From Pelotomaculum schinkii (GTDB lineage: Bacteria > Bacillota > Desulfotomaculia > Desulfotomaculales > Pelotomaculaceae): a DNA stretch of 64,000 bases. The DNA is taken from the NCBI RefSeq assembly GCF_004369205.1, contig NZ_QFGA01000001.1:1-64000 (forward strand). Reading direction: 5' to 3'. Shown piece after piece: positions 24,632-32,678 of the stretch (its first letter is position 1; every line of letters starts with the position of its first letter). Under the pieces are notes generated by a model. That model saw nothing but the letters and a program-made list of their open reading frames with translations, searched no databases and was not told where the DNA came from. The translations under genes and the position numbers were made by a program.

Positions 24632-26649
24632 GTGAGAAAAAGGAAGTGAAAATTGCGGCCGCCAAAGGTCGCCCAATGCTCACGTGGGTTGGGAAAAGGC
24701 CTCTGCGGCACGTTAACGCTTTTCCAGCCCAGCGTGTTGCAACATTTGACCCCTCTGGCGAATTGGTTCAAAATAAGCTAGATGCCTCATGGGAGGGTTG
24801 GCCCGAGTATTATCCCAAAGGTGGTCTGCTTTTCCACGGTGATAACAAGGAAGTGCTGGCGCACCTGCTTGCCAACGGCTTTCGGGGCAAGGTGAACCTG
24901 ATTTACATCGATCCGCCGTTTGATTCCGGAGCGGACTACGTACGCAAGGTGCAACTGAGGGGTGTAACCGGAACGGCCAAAATAGACGGGGAAACCTACA
25001 CACTGGGGGAACAGATTCAGTATACGGATATCTGGGCGAATGATAATTATTTGCAGTTTATGTATGAGCGGTTGCTGTTGCTGAAAGAATTGTTGGCTGA
25101 GAATGGACTTATTTTTATTCATATGGATGAATCAAGAGGGCATTATATAAAAATATTACTTGATGAAATATTCAATCAAGAAAACTATATAAATGAAATT
25201 ATTTGGAAACGTCAGACTGCACATAGTGATATTGGGCAGGGGTCAAAACATTTAGGTAGATTACATGATAGTATTTTTATATATTGCAAAGGATCAAGCT
25301 ATAAATGGAACAATGTATATACTCGTTACTCTAATGAGTATATTGAAAACTTTTATAAATATTATGACCCTGAAACTGGTCGACGTTATAGGCTTAGTGA
25401 TATTACTGCTCCTGGCGGCAGGTCAAAAGGGAATCCTTATTACGAATTTCTCGGGGTAACAAGATACTGGAGATTTTCAAAGGAACGAATGGATAAATTG
25501 TTTAAGGAAGGACGTATAATTCAAACGAATTCAGGAGGTGTTCCATCGCAAAAAAGATATTTAGATGAAATGCCAGGGGTGCCATTACAGGATATATGGG
25601 ATGATATAAAACCGATTCAAAGTCAAGCATTGGAACGAGTGGATTATCCCACACAAAAATCTATGAAATTAATTGAAAGAATAATAGAAATTGGTTCAGA
25701 ACCATGTGACCTTGTACTCGATTGCTTCATTGGTTCCGGCACCACTGCTGCTGTAGCACAAAAACTGGGACGTCGCTGGATTGGCTGCGATATCAACAAG
25801 GGGGCCATTCAGACCACAGCTAAACGCCTGCAGTCCATCATCAACGAACAGGTACAGGAGGCGCACAAGCCACAGCAAACGGAGTTTAGCGAGATGGCCG
25901 ACGAGGATAAAAAACCGGAACCGGCGCAACTGGCGTTTACCAACTGGCGTGTCAATGACTACGACCTGGCTATTCAACATAACGAAGCGGTAAATCTAGC
26001 GTGCGAGCATATAGGCGTACAGCGCACCCGTTCTGATGGTTTCTTTGACGGTATCCTGGGCAAAAAGCTGGTCAAAATAATCCCCTTCAGCCACCCGCTC
26101 ACCCCGTTGGATCTGGAGGAAATCAAAAAAGAGCTGGAAGCCCGGCCAGAGGAAGACCGTTCCATTGTGGTGATTTGCCTGGGGAAGGAGCTGGTTGCCG
26201 ATGCCTGGCTGGAGGATTGGAATCGTCTCCGTAAAGGCAAGGACGCCGTAAACCGGGTTGATGTTATTGAACTGCGCACCGATCCCAAATATGGCAATTT
26301 TATTGTGCATCAACCTGCTACGGCGAAGGTTAATATCCAACGTGCCGGTGACAAAATTAAGGTAGAGATCAAGGACTTTATCAGTCCAACTATTGTTGAG
26401 CGGCTGGAAATGGATACCCCCTTGTTTAAAGCCAAAATTACAGACTGGCGGAGTATGGTTGACTACGTGATGATCGATACCGCTTATAATGGCCAGGTTT
26501 TCAGTGTGGACCTGGTTGACGTGCCGGAAAAAAAGAGCGACCTGGTTAGCGGAGTATATGAACTCCCCGCACCCCAGAAAGTAACTATTATAGCCGTGAA
26601 TATTGTAGACATGTTGGGTGAAGAAGTCCTGATAACTAAACGTTTGTAA
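24628..26649 (+). CDS. Type III Mod-like N6-adenine DNA methyltransferase
   Basis: A 673-residue beta-class methyltransferase: DPPF at 95-98 (LIYIDPPFDSGADY) precedes the SAM site DCFIGSGTTAAVAQ at 365-378, with a target recognition region between. It methylates adenine in the site used by the Res subunit. The bases from about 25,110 to 25,715 (roughly residues 160-363, with IIWKRQTAHSDIGQGSKH) are far more AT-rich than the rest, suggesting a replaced recognition domain. The C-terminal 270 residues form an extra domain (ACEHIGVQRTRSDGFFDG). The gene ends the cluster. Confidence 0.88.
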   Translation: MSEKKEVKIAAAKGRPMLTWVGKRPLRHVNAFPAQRVATFDPSGELVQNKLDASWEGWPEYYPKGGLLFHGDNKEVLAHLLANGFRGKVNLIYIDPPFDSGADYVRKVQLRGVTGTAKIDGETYTLGEQIQYTDIWANDNYLQFMYERLLLLKELLAENGLIFIHMDESRGHYIKILLDEIFNQENYINEIIWKRQTAHSDIGQGSKHLGRLHDSIFIYCKGSSYKWNNVYTRYSNEYIENFYKYYDPETGRRYRLSDITAPGGRSKGNPYYEFLGVTRYWRFSKERMDKLFKEGRIIQTNSGGVPSQKRYLDEMPGVPLQDIWDDIKPIQSQALERVDYPTQKSMKLIERIIEIGSEPCDLVLDCFIGSGTTAAVAQKLGRRWIGCDINKGAIQTTAKRLQSIINEQVQEAHKPQQTEFSEMADEDKKPEPAQLAFTNWRVNDYDLAIQHNEAVNLACEHIGVQRTRSDGFFDGILGKKLVKIIPFSHPLTPLDLEEIKKELEARPEEDRSIVVICLGKELVADAWLEDWNRLRKGKDAVNRVDVIELRTDPKYGNFIVHQPATAKVNIQRAGDKIKVEIKDFISPTIVERLEMDTPLFKAKITDWRSMVDYVMIDTAYNGQVFSVDLVDVPEKKSDLVSGVYELPAPQKVTIIAVNIVDMLGEEVLITKRL

Positions 26650-26750
26650 GTATAACTTCTTTTTATATATGGTTGAAGAGATAGATATATATGGTGGAAT
26701 GATTATTATATATATTTTTTTGAATTCTTTCTATTACGTATAAAACACAC

Positions 26751-26779
26751 TTGACAGAACATATGTACGCATATATACT
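26751..26779 (+). promoter_or_regulatory. Sigma-A promoter with LexA-like box
   Basis: TTGACA (26751-26756) and TATACT (26774-26779) are exactly 17 bases apart. GAACATATGTAC (26757-26768), one base from GAAC-N4-GTTC, starts directly after the -35 box. The same layout is seen at 27713 and 52482. Confidence 0.65.
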
Positions 26780-26785
26780 ATAACT

Positions 26786-26810
26786 GACCGGTAAATTCTG
26801 CCGGTCTTTT
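26786..26810 (+). terminator. Intrinsic terminator at expected transcription start
   Basis: The stem GACCGG / CCGGTC with a nine-base loop is followed by TTTTTCTTTT. It may end mod transcripts, but it also begins about seven bases after the -10 box at 26774, so transcripts from that promoter would meet it at once. Confidence 0.7.
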
Positions 26811-26882
26811 TCTTTTAGCGGGGGCCTTCTCACCGGTCGGGGCCCGCACCGTAAACATAAAACGCAAGGGGGGGATAATGAA

Positions 26883-27107
26883 ATGGCAGTCACCAAAGTA
26901 CCCGGTAACTCTATCCTCAGGCTGGTACTGCATGTTGGCGATAGCGGCAGCGGCAGCCCGATCCTGCGGAACAGGAGCCTGACCAATGTCAAATCAGCTG
27001 CATCAGACCAGGACATCTTTGATGTGGCCACCGCTCTTGCTGATCTACAGGATTATCCGCTGAACGGGGTTACCAGAGTGGATAACGCCGCATTGATCCA
27101 GGCTTAA
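26883..27107 (+). CDS. DUF1659 family protein
   Basis: A 74-residue protein matching the DUF1659 family: MAVTKVPGNSILRLVLHVGD, then RNRSLTNVKSAASDQDIFDVATALADLQDYPLNGVTRVDNAALI. The pattern of a short strand, an RSLTNVK.. turn and a helix ending in .L.QYP is characteristic. The function is unknown. The ribosome site AAGGGGGGG is strong. It is the first gene of a trio with DUF2922 and YvrJ, a recurrent set in Bacillota, and lies downstream of a LexA-box promoter and a terminator hairpin. Confidence 0.8.
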   Translation: MAVTKVPGNSILRLVLHVGDSGSGSPILRNRSLTNVKSAASDQDIFDVATALADLQDYPLNGVTRVDNAALIQA

Positions 27108-27166
27108 GTAAAAGCGCCTTAAACGATTGAGAAAAAGATGGTTAAGACCAGAGAGGAGGGAGAGCA

Positions 27167-27397
27167 ATGGCGATAACTACGACCCTGCGTATGAGCTTTC
27201 GGAACCAGGCCGGCAAAACCGTCAGTATCAGCCTGGACAACCCCAAGGCAGGCCTGACCAGCGCCGCGGTTGAAGCAGCGATGGACCTGATGATCGCTAA
27301 GAACATTTTCACTACCTCCGGTGGTGATTTGGTCAGCAAATATGACGCCAAGCTCATTTCTACGGACACCACGGATCTTTATAACCCGCCTGCTTAA
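27167..27397 (+). CDS. DUF2922 family protein
   Basis: A 76-residue protein of the DUF2922 family: TLRMSFRNQAGKTVSISLDNPKAGLTSAAVEAAMDLMIAKNIFTTSGGDLVSKYDAKLISTDTTDL. It has the typical two strands, a .P+..LT...V..AM..II..N.F... helix and a final strand. It is related in layout to the preceding DUF1659 protein; the two may be paralogues or partners. GAGGAGGGAGAG precedes the ATG. The function is unknown. Confidence 0.82.
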   Translation: MAITTTLRMSFRNQAGKTVSISLDNPKAGLTSAAVEAAMDLMIAKNIFTTSGGDLVSKYDAKLISTDTTDLYNPPA

Positions 27398-27508
27398 AAG
27401 CGCTGCCAACAGCTGAAGATAAATACGCAATCACGACGAAGGGAGGAGCAATCCTCCCTTTGTCACAAAATTAACCGGAACATAAGAAAGGGCAGGGGGT
27501 GAAAACCT

Positions 27509-27691
27509 GTGGAAGAAATCTTAAAACTTGCTGCCAACTACGGCTTCCCGATGGTGGTGGCCGGCTACCTTTTGATAAAGATAGAGCCCGTAATGAAGGA
27601 CCTGCAAAAGAGCATAAATTCACTGACTATTGTGGTTGCCAGGCAAAGCGGGCTGGAAACGGAGGAAATCAGCAAAATTATCAACGGGTGA
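27509..27691 (+). CDS. YvrJ family small membrane protein
   Basis: A 60-residue protein with one N-terminal membrane helix (LAANYGFPMVVAGYLLIKI) followed by an amphipathic helix (EPVMKDLQKSINSLTIVVAR). The ...GFP..V..YLL.RIE..+ pattern identifies the YvrJ family. It resembles a tiny phage holin-like or anchor protein. The start is GTG 27509 behind AGGGGGTG. As third gene of the DUF1659-DUF2922-YvrJ trio it may tether the other two to the membrane (inference). Confidence 0.82.
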   Translation: MEEILKLAANYGFPMVVAGYLLIKIEPVMKDLQKSINSLTIVVARQSGLETEEISKIING

Positions 27692-27712
27692 GTGATTCTT
27701 TTTATTAAAATA

Positions 27713-27761
27713 TTGCCATTGGGAACACATGTTTGATATAATACTATAAGAACACTTGTTT
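27713..27761 (+). promoter_or_regulatory. Promoter with two LexA-like boxes
   Basis: TTGCCA (27713) and TATAAT (27737) are 18 bases apart. GAACACATGTTT (27723-27734) lies in the spacer and GAACACTTGTTT (27750-27761) lies just past the start site. Both match GAAC-N4-GTTC except for the last base. They precede the LexA-like HTH genes. Confidence 0.7.
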
Positions 27762-27774
27762 GTGGGGTGGTTTT

Positions 27775-27978
27775 ATGACCGAACGTGAGCAACAAATTTA
27801 TGCTGCCATTAGCGAGTATACCAACCAAAAGGGTTATCCGCCGTCAGTCCGTGAGCTTGGTGCGATGGTTGGGATAGCCTCAACATGTACGATGCATCAT
27901 TATCTCCACCGGATTAAAGGACAAGGCTTGATCACTTTCGAGCCCAGTAAACCCCGTACATTAAGGTTGCTTAAGTAA
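27775..27978 (+). CDS. LexA-like winged-helix protein without protease domain (1)
   Basis: A 67-residue protein equal to the LexA DNA-binding domain alone: MTEREQQIYAAISEYTNQKGYPPSVRELGAMVGIASTCTMHHYLHRIKGQGLITFEPSKPRTLRLL. It has the GYPPSVRELG recognition element but no S24 peptidase, so it cannot be cleaved like LexA. ATG 27775 has GGGGTGG before it; the longer frame starting at 27760 would begin inside a LexA box. Two boxes flank its promoter, so it may compete with LexA for the same sites or regulate itself. Confidence 0.8.
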   Translation: MTEREQQIYAAISEYTNQKGYPPSVRELGAMVGIASTCTMHHYLHRIKGQGLITFEPSKPRTLRLLK

Positions 27979-27979
27979 G

Positions 27980-28213
27980 ATGGTAGGAGCTGTTTTTAAG
28001 TATAAGCGCCTTAACAACCAGGAGCTCCTGGAAACCATAAAGCTCTACAATGACGAGCATGGTTATTCACCGACCGTACGTGAGTTGGCCAGACTCACCG
28101 ATACCAGCGTGTGCACCGTGCACAGGCATCTTCATGAGCTGATTTACGGCGGTTATATCAAAGCTGAGCAGCCTCGCCGGCGCATCCTCCGGGTGGTGAA
28201 AGATTATGACTAA
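27980..28213 (+). CDS. LexA-like winged-helix protein without protease domain (2)
   Basis: A 77-residue paralogue of the preceding gene: LLETIKLYNDEHGYSPTVRELARLTDTSVCTVHRHLHELIYGGYIKAEQPRRRILRVV, again the LexA winged helix only. It begins one base after the stop of the first copy. The recognition helix differs (DTSVCTVHRHLHEL against IASTCTMHHYLHRI), so it may see a different site or form a heterodimer. It is in the same operon as the first copy and the DUF6504-like gene. Confidence 0.75.
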   Translation: MVGAVFKYKRLNNQELLETIKLYNDEHGYSPTVRELARLTDTSVCTVHRHLHELIYGGYIKAEQPRRRILRVVKDYD

Positions 28214-28457
28214 ACTGTACCGGTCTCCTGTGCAGGTAGAGTTGGATGCCAGAGCAGAGCCCAGGCGTTTTCGCTGGCTGGGGCGTTGGCACCGGATTTT
28301 AAAATGTGCGCTGGACGAAGAAGGGCAGCATTTGTGGAGTAAACTAAGGACCCCTGAGCCGAAGCGCTACAGGTGTGAGACCTATCAGGGACTGGTCTGT
28401 GATTTGTGCTTTGCCAGGGAATCAGGGACATGGGTATTGGAGCGGGTGTGGGATTAA
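28206..28457 (+). CDS. DUF6504-like protein
   Basis: An 83-residue protein: PVQVELDARAEPRRFRWLGRWHRILKCALDE, then RYRCETYQGLVCDLCFARESGTWVLERVWD. The opening P..V.L....P..F.W.GR.+.V and the ending .W.LERVWD match the DUF6504 type, small proteins often found beside Y-family polymerase (dinB/imuB) and other SOS genes. It overlaps the second LexA-like gene by eight bases. No polymerase gene is present in this window, so the link to mutagenic repair is inference from family context and the LexA boxes. Confidence 0.6.
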   Translation: MTKLYRSPVQVELDARAEPRRFRWLGRWHRILKCALDEEGQHLWSKLRTPEPKRYRCETYQGLVCDLCFARESGTWVLERVWD

Positions 28458-28482
28458 AGTATATAAATGTTTTTCAGATTTA

Positions 28483-28520
28483 GGCGCCGAGCAGAATCTA
28501 CTCGGCGTCTTTAAAATTTT
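28483..28520 (+). terminator. Terminator of LexA-like operon
   Basis: The stem GCGCCGAG / CTCGGCGT has a nine-base loop and is followed by CTTTAAAATTTT. Confidence 0.65.
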
Positions 28521-28578
28521 GTTTATTATGTTATGATTAGTTGTGTGCTAAAAAAAGACGGGAGAGAATATTTCGTTT

Positions 28579-29805
28579 ATGGACATAAATTGGAAAAAGA
28601 ACATCATACTTTTTTTGTTCAGCCAGACCGTATCGCTCTTTGGCTCGTCCCTGGTTCAGTATGCCATTATGTGGTATATCACGTTAAAAACACAGTCGGG
28701 TGTAATGATGACCATAGCCATTGTTTGCGGTTTCCTGCCTACCTTTTTTCTTTCTCCATTTGCGGGGGTATGGGCGGACCGCTATAATCGAAAAGCACTC
28801 ATCATTCTGGCAGATTCTTTTATTGCCATAGCAACGCTTGTTTTAGCCATATTGTTTCTCATGGGATACGATATGCTATGGCTGCTCTTTGTAATTTCAG
28901 CCATACGCGCGCTCGGGACAGCAGTTCAAATGCCGGCGATAGGGGCCTTCCTGCCCCAACTTGTGCCGGAGGACAAGCTTACCAAGGTGAACGCGACAAA
29001 CAGCAGTATACAGTCACTCGTTATGCTGGTATCCCCGATGCTTAGCGGCGCACTGCTCACTATGTCTACCATTGAAACAATATTTTTTATAGATGTTATT
29101 ACGGCAGCCATAGCGGTTTTGACATTACTTTTGTTTTTGCATGTGCCGGTTCATGCAAAAGCCCTGGAAAAGCAGACAATCAGCTATTTTGGCGATATGC
29201 GTAAAGGCTTCGCCTATATCAAAAATCATGCCTATATTAAAAACTTCTTTTTGTTTTGCGCAATCTTCTTTGTATTAGCCGCGCCTGCCGCATTTTTAAC
29301 GCCGCTGCAGGTCACACGTAGTTTTGGCAGCGATGTTTGGCGTCTAACGGCAATTGAAATCACCTTTTCTGTCGGTATGATGGGGGGCGGTATCATCATG
29401 GCTTCCTGGGGTGGTTTCAAGAACAAGGTTCATACAATGACGCTGGCAAGCCTTATTTTTGGCGCCTGTACCTTTGCACTCGGGGTTGTTCCCGATTTTT
29501 GGATATATTTGATTTTCATGCTCATAGTTGGCATAGCTATGCCAATCTTTAATGTGCCCTCTACAGTTTTATTACAGGAGAAAGTAGAGGTGGATTATTT
29601 GGGTAGAGTATTTGGTGTTTTAGGGATGATATCAAGCGTTATGATGCCACTGGGAATGCTTGTGTTCGGACCATTAGCTGACATCATAAAAATAGAATGG
29701 TTACTTAGGGGAACAGGCTTGCTTCTCTTTACTCAAGGCTTTTTCCTGATAGGCAATAAAGTGTTAATTGAGGCTGGTAAACCAATCTTAAATCCTGAAC
29801 AGTAA
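28579..29805 (+). CDS. MFS efflux transporter, MefA-like
   Basis: A 408-residue major facilitator with about 12 membrane helices. The N-terminus IILFLFSQTVSLFGSSLVQYAIMWYI and the loop PFAGVWADRYNRKALIILAD (motif A: G.+aDR.+R+) match the macrolide efflux (MefA/MFS_3) subgroup, which exports drugs by proton antiport. FLPQLVPEDKLTKVNATNSSIQS is also typical of that subgroup. The GGGAGAG site is 12 bases upstream, a little far. It is a single gene with no regulator next to it. The substrate cannot be told. Confidence 0.82.
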   Translation: MDINWKKNIILFLFSQTVSLFGSSLVQYAIMWYITLKTQSGVMMTIAIVCGFLPTFFLSPFAGVWADRYNRKALIILADSFIAIATLVLAILFLMGYDMLWLLFVISAIRALGTAVQMPAIGAFLPQLVPEDKLTKVNATNSSIQSLVMLVSPMLSGALLTMSTIETIFFIDVITAAIAVLTLLLFLHVPVHAKALEKQTISYFGDMRKGFAYIKNHAYIKNFFLFCAIFFVLAAPAAFLTPLQVTRSFGSDVWRLTAIEITFSVGMMGGGIIMASWGGFKNKVHTMTLASLIFGACTFALGVVPDFWIYLIFMLIVGIAMPIFNVPSTVLLQEKVEVDYLGRVFGVLGMISSVMMPLGMLVFGPLADIIKIEWLLRGTGLLLFTQGFFLIGNKVLIEAGKPILNPEQ

Positions 29806-29970
29806 CTACATAGCTAGTTTATCAGATAAAGGTAACTGGCTTGCTTTTAAATTCGGCTGAATCATTGTTTCTTCTACAGTATAACTTTCATTTTTAATTT
29901 TGTGCCTCAGTATATGAGAGCATTATCAGCAGCGATACTAAAAATAATCACTTATAGTACATTGAAATGA

Positions 29971-29976
29971 TATAAT
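29971..29976 (+). promoter_or_regulatory. -10 box upstream of lemA
   Basis: The 215-base gap between the exporter and lemA shows a good TATAAT at 29971 but no clear -35 box, and nothing else that I can identify. Confidence 0.35.
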
Positions 29977-30020
29977 ATTGAAGTATTGAAAAGCACAAAG
30001 GCAAGGAGGATGGATTTAAA

Positions 30021-30578
30021 GTGAAAAAATGGTTGGTCCCAGTTGGTATTATTGTCGTCCTGGTTATCATTCTAAGCTCCGGCTACAATAACCTGGTCAA
30101 GCTCTCGGAAGGAGTTAACAGCAGTTGGAGCCAGGTGCAAAACCAGCTGCAGCGCAGAGCCGATTTGATCCCGAATTTGGTACAGACAGTGAAGGGCTAT
30201 GCGGCGCATGAACAAGACATTTTTACGCAGGTTGCTGAAGCAAGATCAAAATTGGCGGGAGCTGCGACTGTGGGAGAGGCGGCCCAGGAGGATCAGGCTT
30301 TAAATTCCGCTCTGGGAAGATTATTGGCGATCGCTGAAAACTATCCGCAGTTGAAAGCGGATGCCAACTTCCGAGCCTTACAAGATGATCTCGCCGGTAC
30401 AGAAAACCGTATCGCTACAGCTCGCATGGATTATAATAATGCCGTGCAGGCTTATAACACCAAAATCAAGGTTTTCCCCACTTCGCTTTATGCCGGCATC
30501 TTTGGCTTTGGGCCAAAGGACTACTTTCAAGCGGCGGAAAACGCCAACACTGTGCCAAACGTTGATTTCTCCAAATAA
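30021..30578 (+). CDS. lemA: LemA family protein
   Basis: A 185-residue protein with one N-terminal membrane helix (WLVPVGIIVVLVIILSSGYNNLV) and a long helical ectodomain. The LemA signature is clear: VNSSWSQVQNQLQRRADLIPNLVQTVKGYAAHEQDIF and LGRLLAIAENYPQLKADANFRALQDDLAGTENRIATAR, ending FPTSLYAGIFGFGPKDYF. The start is GTG 30021 with AAGGAGG upstream. LemA proteins are membrane-anchored with unclear function and commonly pair with a TPM protein, as here. Confidence 0.93.
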   Translation: MKKWLVPVGIIVVLVIILSSGYNNLVKLSEGVNSSWSQVQNQLQRRADLIPNLVQTVKGYAAHEQDIFTQVAEARSKLAGAATVGEAAQEDQALNSALGRLLAIAENYPQLKADANFRALQDDLAGTENRIATARMDYNNAVQAYNTKIKVFPTSLYAGIFGFGPKDYFQAAENANTVPNVDFSK

Positions 30579-30608
30579 AGCAAGTAATAAGGAAGGGAAT
30601 GAAACCAC

Positions 30609-31358
30609 ATGAAGAGGGCAGCCCTCCTTGTCTTGTTAACCTTTTTGATGCTGGCGGTGGTTTCTCCCATAGCGGCAGCCATCCCTGCTGTCCCGCAGCC
30701 CAGCAGCCAATTTTATGTCTTAGACCAGGCCAATGTACTTGATGATAATACGGAACAAACCATTGTTCAAACTTCTGCTGCGCTGGCGCAAAAAACAAAG
30801 GCGCAAATCGTTGTTGTCACCATAAACAGTCTCAATGAAACAGCGCCTGAGGAATATGCGCTGGCAATTTTGCGGGATTGGGGGATTGGGGATAAGAACC
30901 TGAACAATGGGCTGCTGATACTTGTGTCTCCAGTAGAACCGGTTTGCCGGATTGAAGTCGGTTATGGATTGGAGGGCGTCTTGCCGGATGCCAAGACAGG
31001 CCAGATTCAGGATACGTATATGCTCCCGTATTTCCAAAATAACGACTACAATAAGGGGATCCTGAACGGTTATCGCGCGATCGTCCAGGAAGTGGCCAAG
31101 GAGTATCAAGTAACTCTGGAGACAGGCTCGCCACAACCGCCGGCGGATTCACCCGCAACCCGGTCTGCTTTGCCAACATGGGCTAAAATTTTGATCGGCA
31201 TTATGATCGTCTTGCTGCTTTATTTAGACCAGCGCTTCCTTAACGGGTTTATTCTCGGTATGGTTTTAGGTACGCTCTTGCGGGGAAGAGGCGGCGGTGG
31301 TGGTTTTGGCGGCGGCGGTGGTTCAGGTGGCGGCGGGGGCAGCACTAGGAGATGGTAG
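30609..31358 (+). CDS. TPM domain membrane protein (YgcG-like)
   Basis: A 249-residue protein with a signal peptide (LLVLLTFLMLAVVSPIAAAIP), a TPM domain at about 36-165 (FYVLDQANVLDDNTEQTIVQT, then IVVVTINSLNETAPEEYA, then CRIEVGYGLEGVLPDAKTGQI), a membrane helix (ILIGIMIVLLLYL) and a glycine-rich tail ending in GGGGGSTRRW. This is the standard partner of LemA in bacteria; the domain has been linked to photosystem repair in plants and to membrane stress in bacteria. It sits 30 bases after lemA. Confidence 0.92.
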   Translation: MKRAALLVLLTFLMLAVVSPIAAAIPAVPQPSSQFYVLDQANVLDDNTEQTIVQTSAALAQKTKAQIVVVTINSLNETAPEEYALAILRDWGIGDKNLNNGLLILVSPVEPVCRIEVGYGLEGVLPDAKTGQIQDTYMLPYFQNNDYNKGILNGYRAIVQEVAKEYQVTLETGSPQPPADSPATRSALPTWAKILIGIMIVLLLYLDQRFLNGFILGMVLGTLLRGRGGGGGFGGGGGSGGGGGSTRRW

Positions 31359-31470
31359 TGGTGGATTTTTATGGGCGATGTTTATATGTCAGCAGACTAG
31401 AAAATAGCATTCTATACGAATTTAGTTATGATTTGCCGGAGAATTAGATTAGTGTGGTGGTGAATTTTAG

Positions 31471-32445
31471 ATGATCGAAGAAATTTTGCCTAATCTTTAT
31501 CGGATAGAAGTCCCTCTGCCTAAAAGTCCCCTCAAGGTTTTAAATGCCTATCTCGTCAAGGGGCAGAGGCGCAATCTGCTCATTGATACCGGCTTCAATA
31601 TGGAAGAATCCAAAGCAGTATTATTTAAGGCCTTAAAAACACTAGGGGTTGATTTAGCGCAAACAGATATTTTTCTTACGCATTTGCATCCTGATCATAG
31701 CGGCCTTATTTCGGCTTTTACCACCGAAAGTTCGGTGATCTACTGCGGTGAACTCGACGCATATATCCTTAACGCCACCCATACCGTGTCCTATTGGTCG
31801 GAACTGAAGATATTATTCGGTTTGCATGGATTTCCGCAGCAAGCTATTGATGAGGTAATCAGCAAGCATCCTGGTTGCAACTACAACCCGGATCGGGATC
31901 ATGTTTTCAGCTTTGTCAAGGATGGCTACATTCTGGACATTGGCGGCTATTACTTTCATTGCGTGGAAACCCCCGGACATACCCCGGGGCATGTGTGTCT
32001 TTATGAGCCTGAGCGCCAGATTTTAGTATCCGGTGACCACATTCTGGACAACATCACCTCTAATATCAGTGAGTTAGGGATTACTGATCCCCTGGGCAAT
32101 TATTTGAAGAGCCTCAAGAAGATTGAATGTCTGGACATCCGCCTGGCGCTGCCGGGCCACCGGCGGGTTATGGCCGACGTGCACAGGCGCATCAGTGAAT
32201 TACAAACACATCATGACCACAGGTTGGCCGAAGTCTTAAACATATTAAAAGACGGGCCAGCCGACGCCTATCAGGTCGCCGCCCGGATGACGTGGGATTT
32301 CGCCGGGACCTGGGACCTGTTTCCTCTGTCACAGAAATGGTTTGCCGCCGGCGAGGCTATTGCCCACCTGCTCTACTTATATAACAAAAATCAGCTCCGG
32401 TTCACTAAAGCTGGCGGAAACCTCGCCTTTGAGCTTATCGCTTGA
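31471..32445 (+). CDS. Metallo-beta-lactamase fold hydrolase
   Basis: A 324-residue MBL hydrolase. The metal motif THLHPDHSGL gives H71, H73, D75 and H76, with further ligands in ETPGHTPGHVCLY and VSGDHIL and a late GHRR. The C-terminal part (about 235-324) contains a winged-helix-like region, as in the LACTB2/YflN-like group. Such enzymes hydrolyse thioesters or phosphodiesters; the substrate is unknown. It stands alone after the lemA pair. Confidence 0.85.
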   Translation: MIEEILPNLYRIEVPLPKSPLKVLNAYLVKGQRRNLLIDTGFNMEESKAVLFKALKTLGVDLAQTDIFLTHLHPDHSGLISAFTTESSVIYCGELDAYILNATHTVSYWSELKILFGLHGFPQQAIDEVISKHPGCNYNPDRDHVFSFVKDGYILDIGGYYFHCVETPGHTPGHVCLYEPERQILVSGDHILDNITSNISELGITDPLGNYLKSLKKIECLDIRLALPGHRRVMADVHRRISELQTHHDHRLAEVLNILKDGPADAYQVAARMTWDFAGTWDLFPLSQKWFAAGEAIAHLLYLYNKNQLRFTKAGGNLAFELIA

Positions 32446-32678
32446 GTTCCCGGTTCAACAGGGACAACCTTTTATGTGAGGTTCGCAAGATAGAAAGACT
32501 GTTAACCTGCCTACCGGCTCTGTTAAGATGCTAAACTACATAAAATTACAATTGCTGCATGTGTTTTGCAGCTTTTTTTGTCCGCAAAATTTATTCATCA
32601 TCTTGACATAACTCCAGCTTGAGATTATAAGTAATAATAACTAGTAAATAAGAATATATGTATTTAGGAGGTTGTCTC

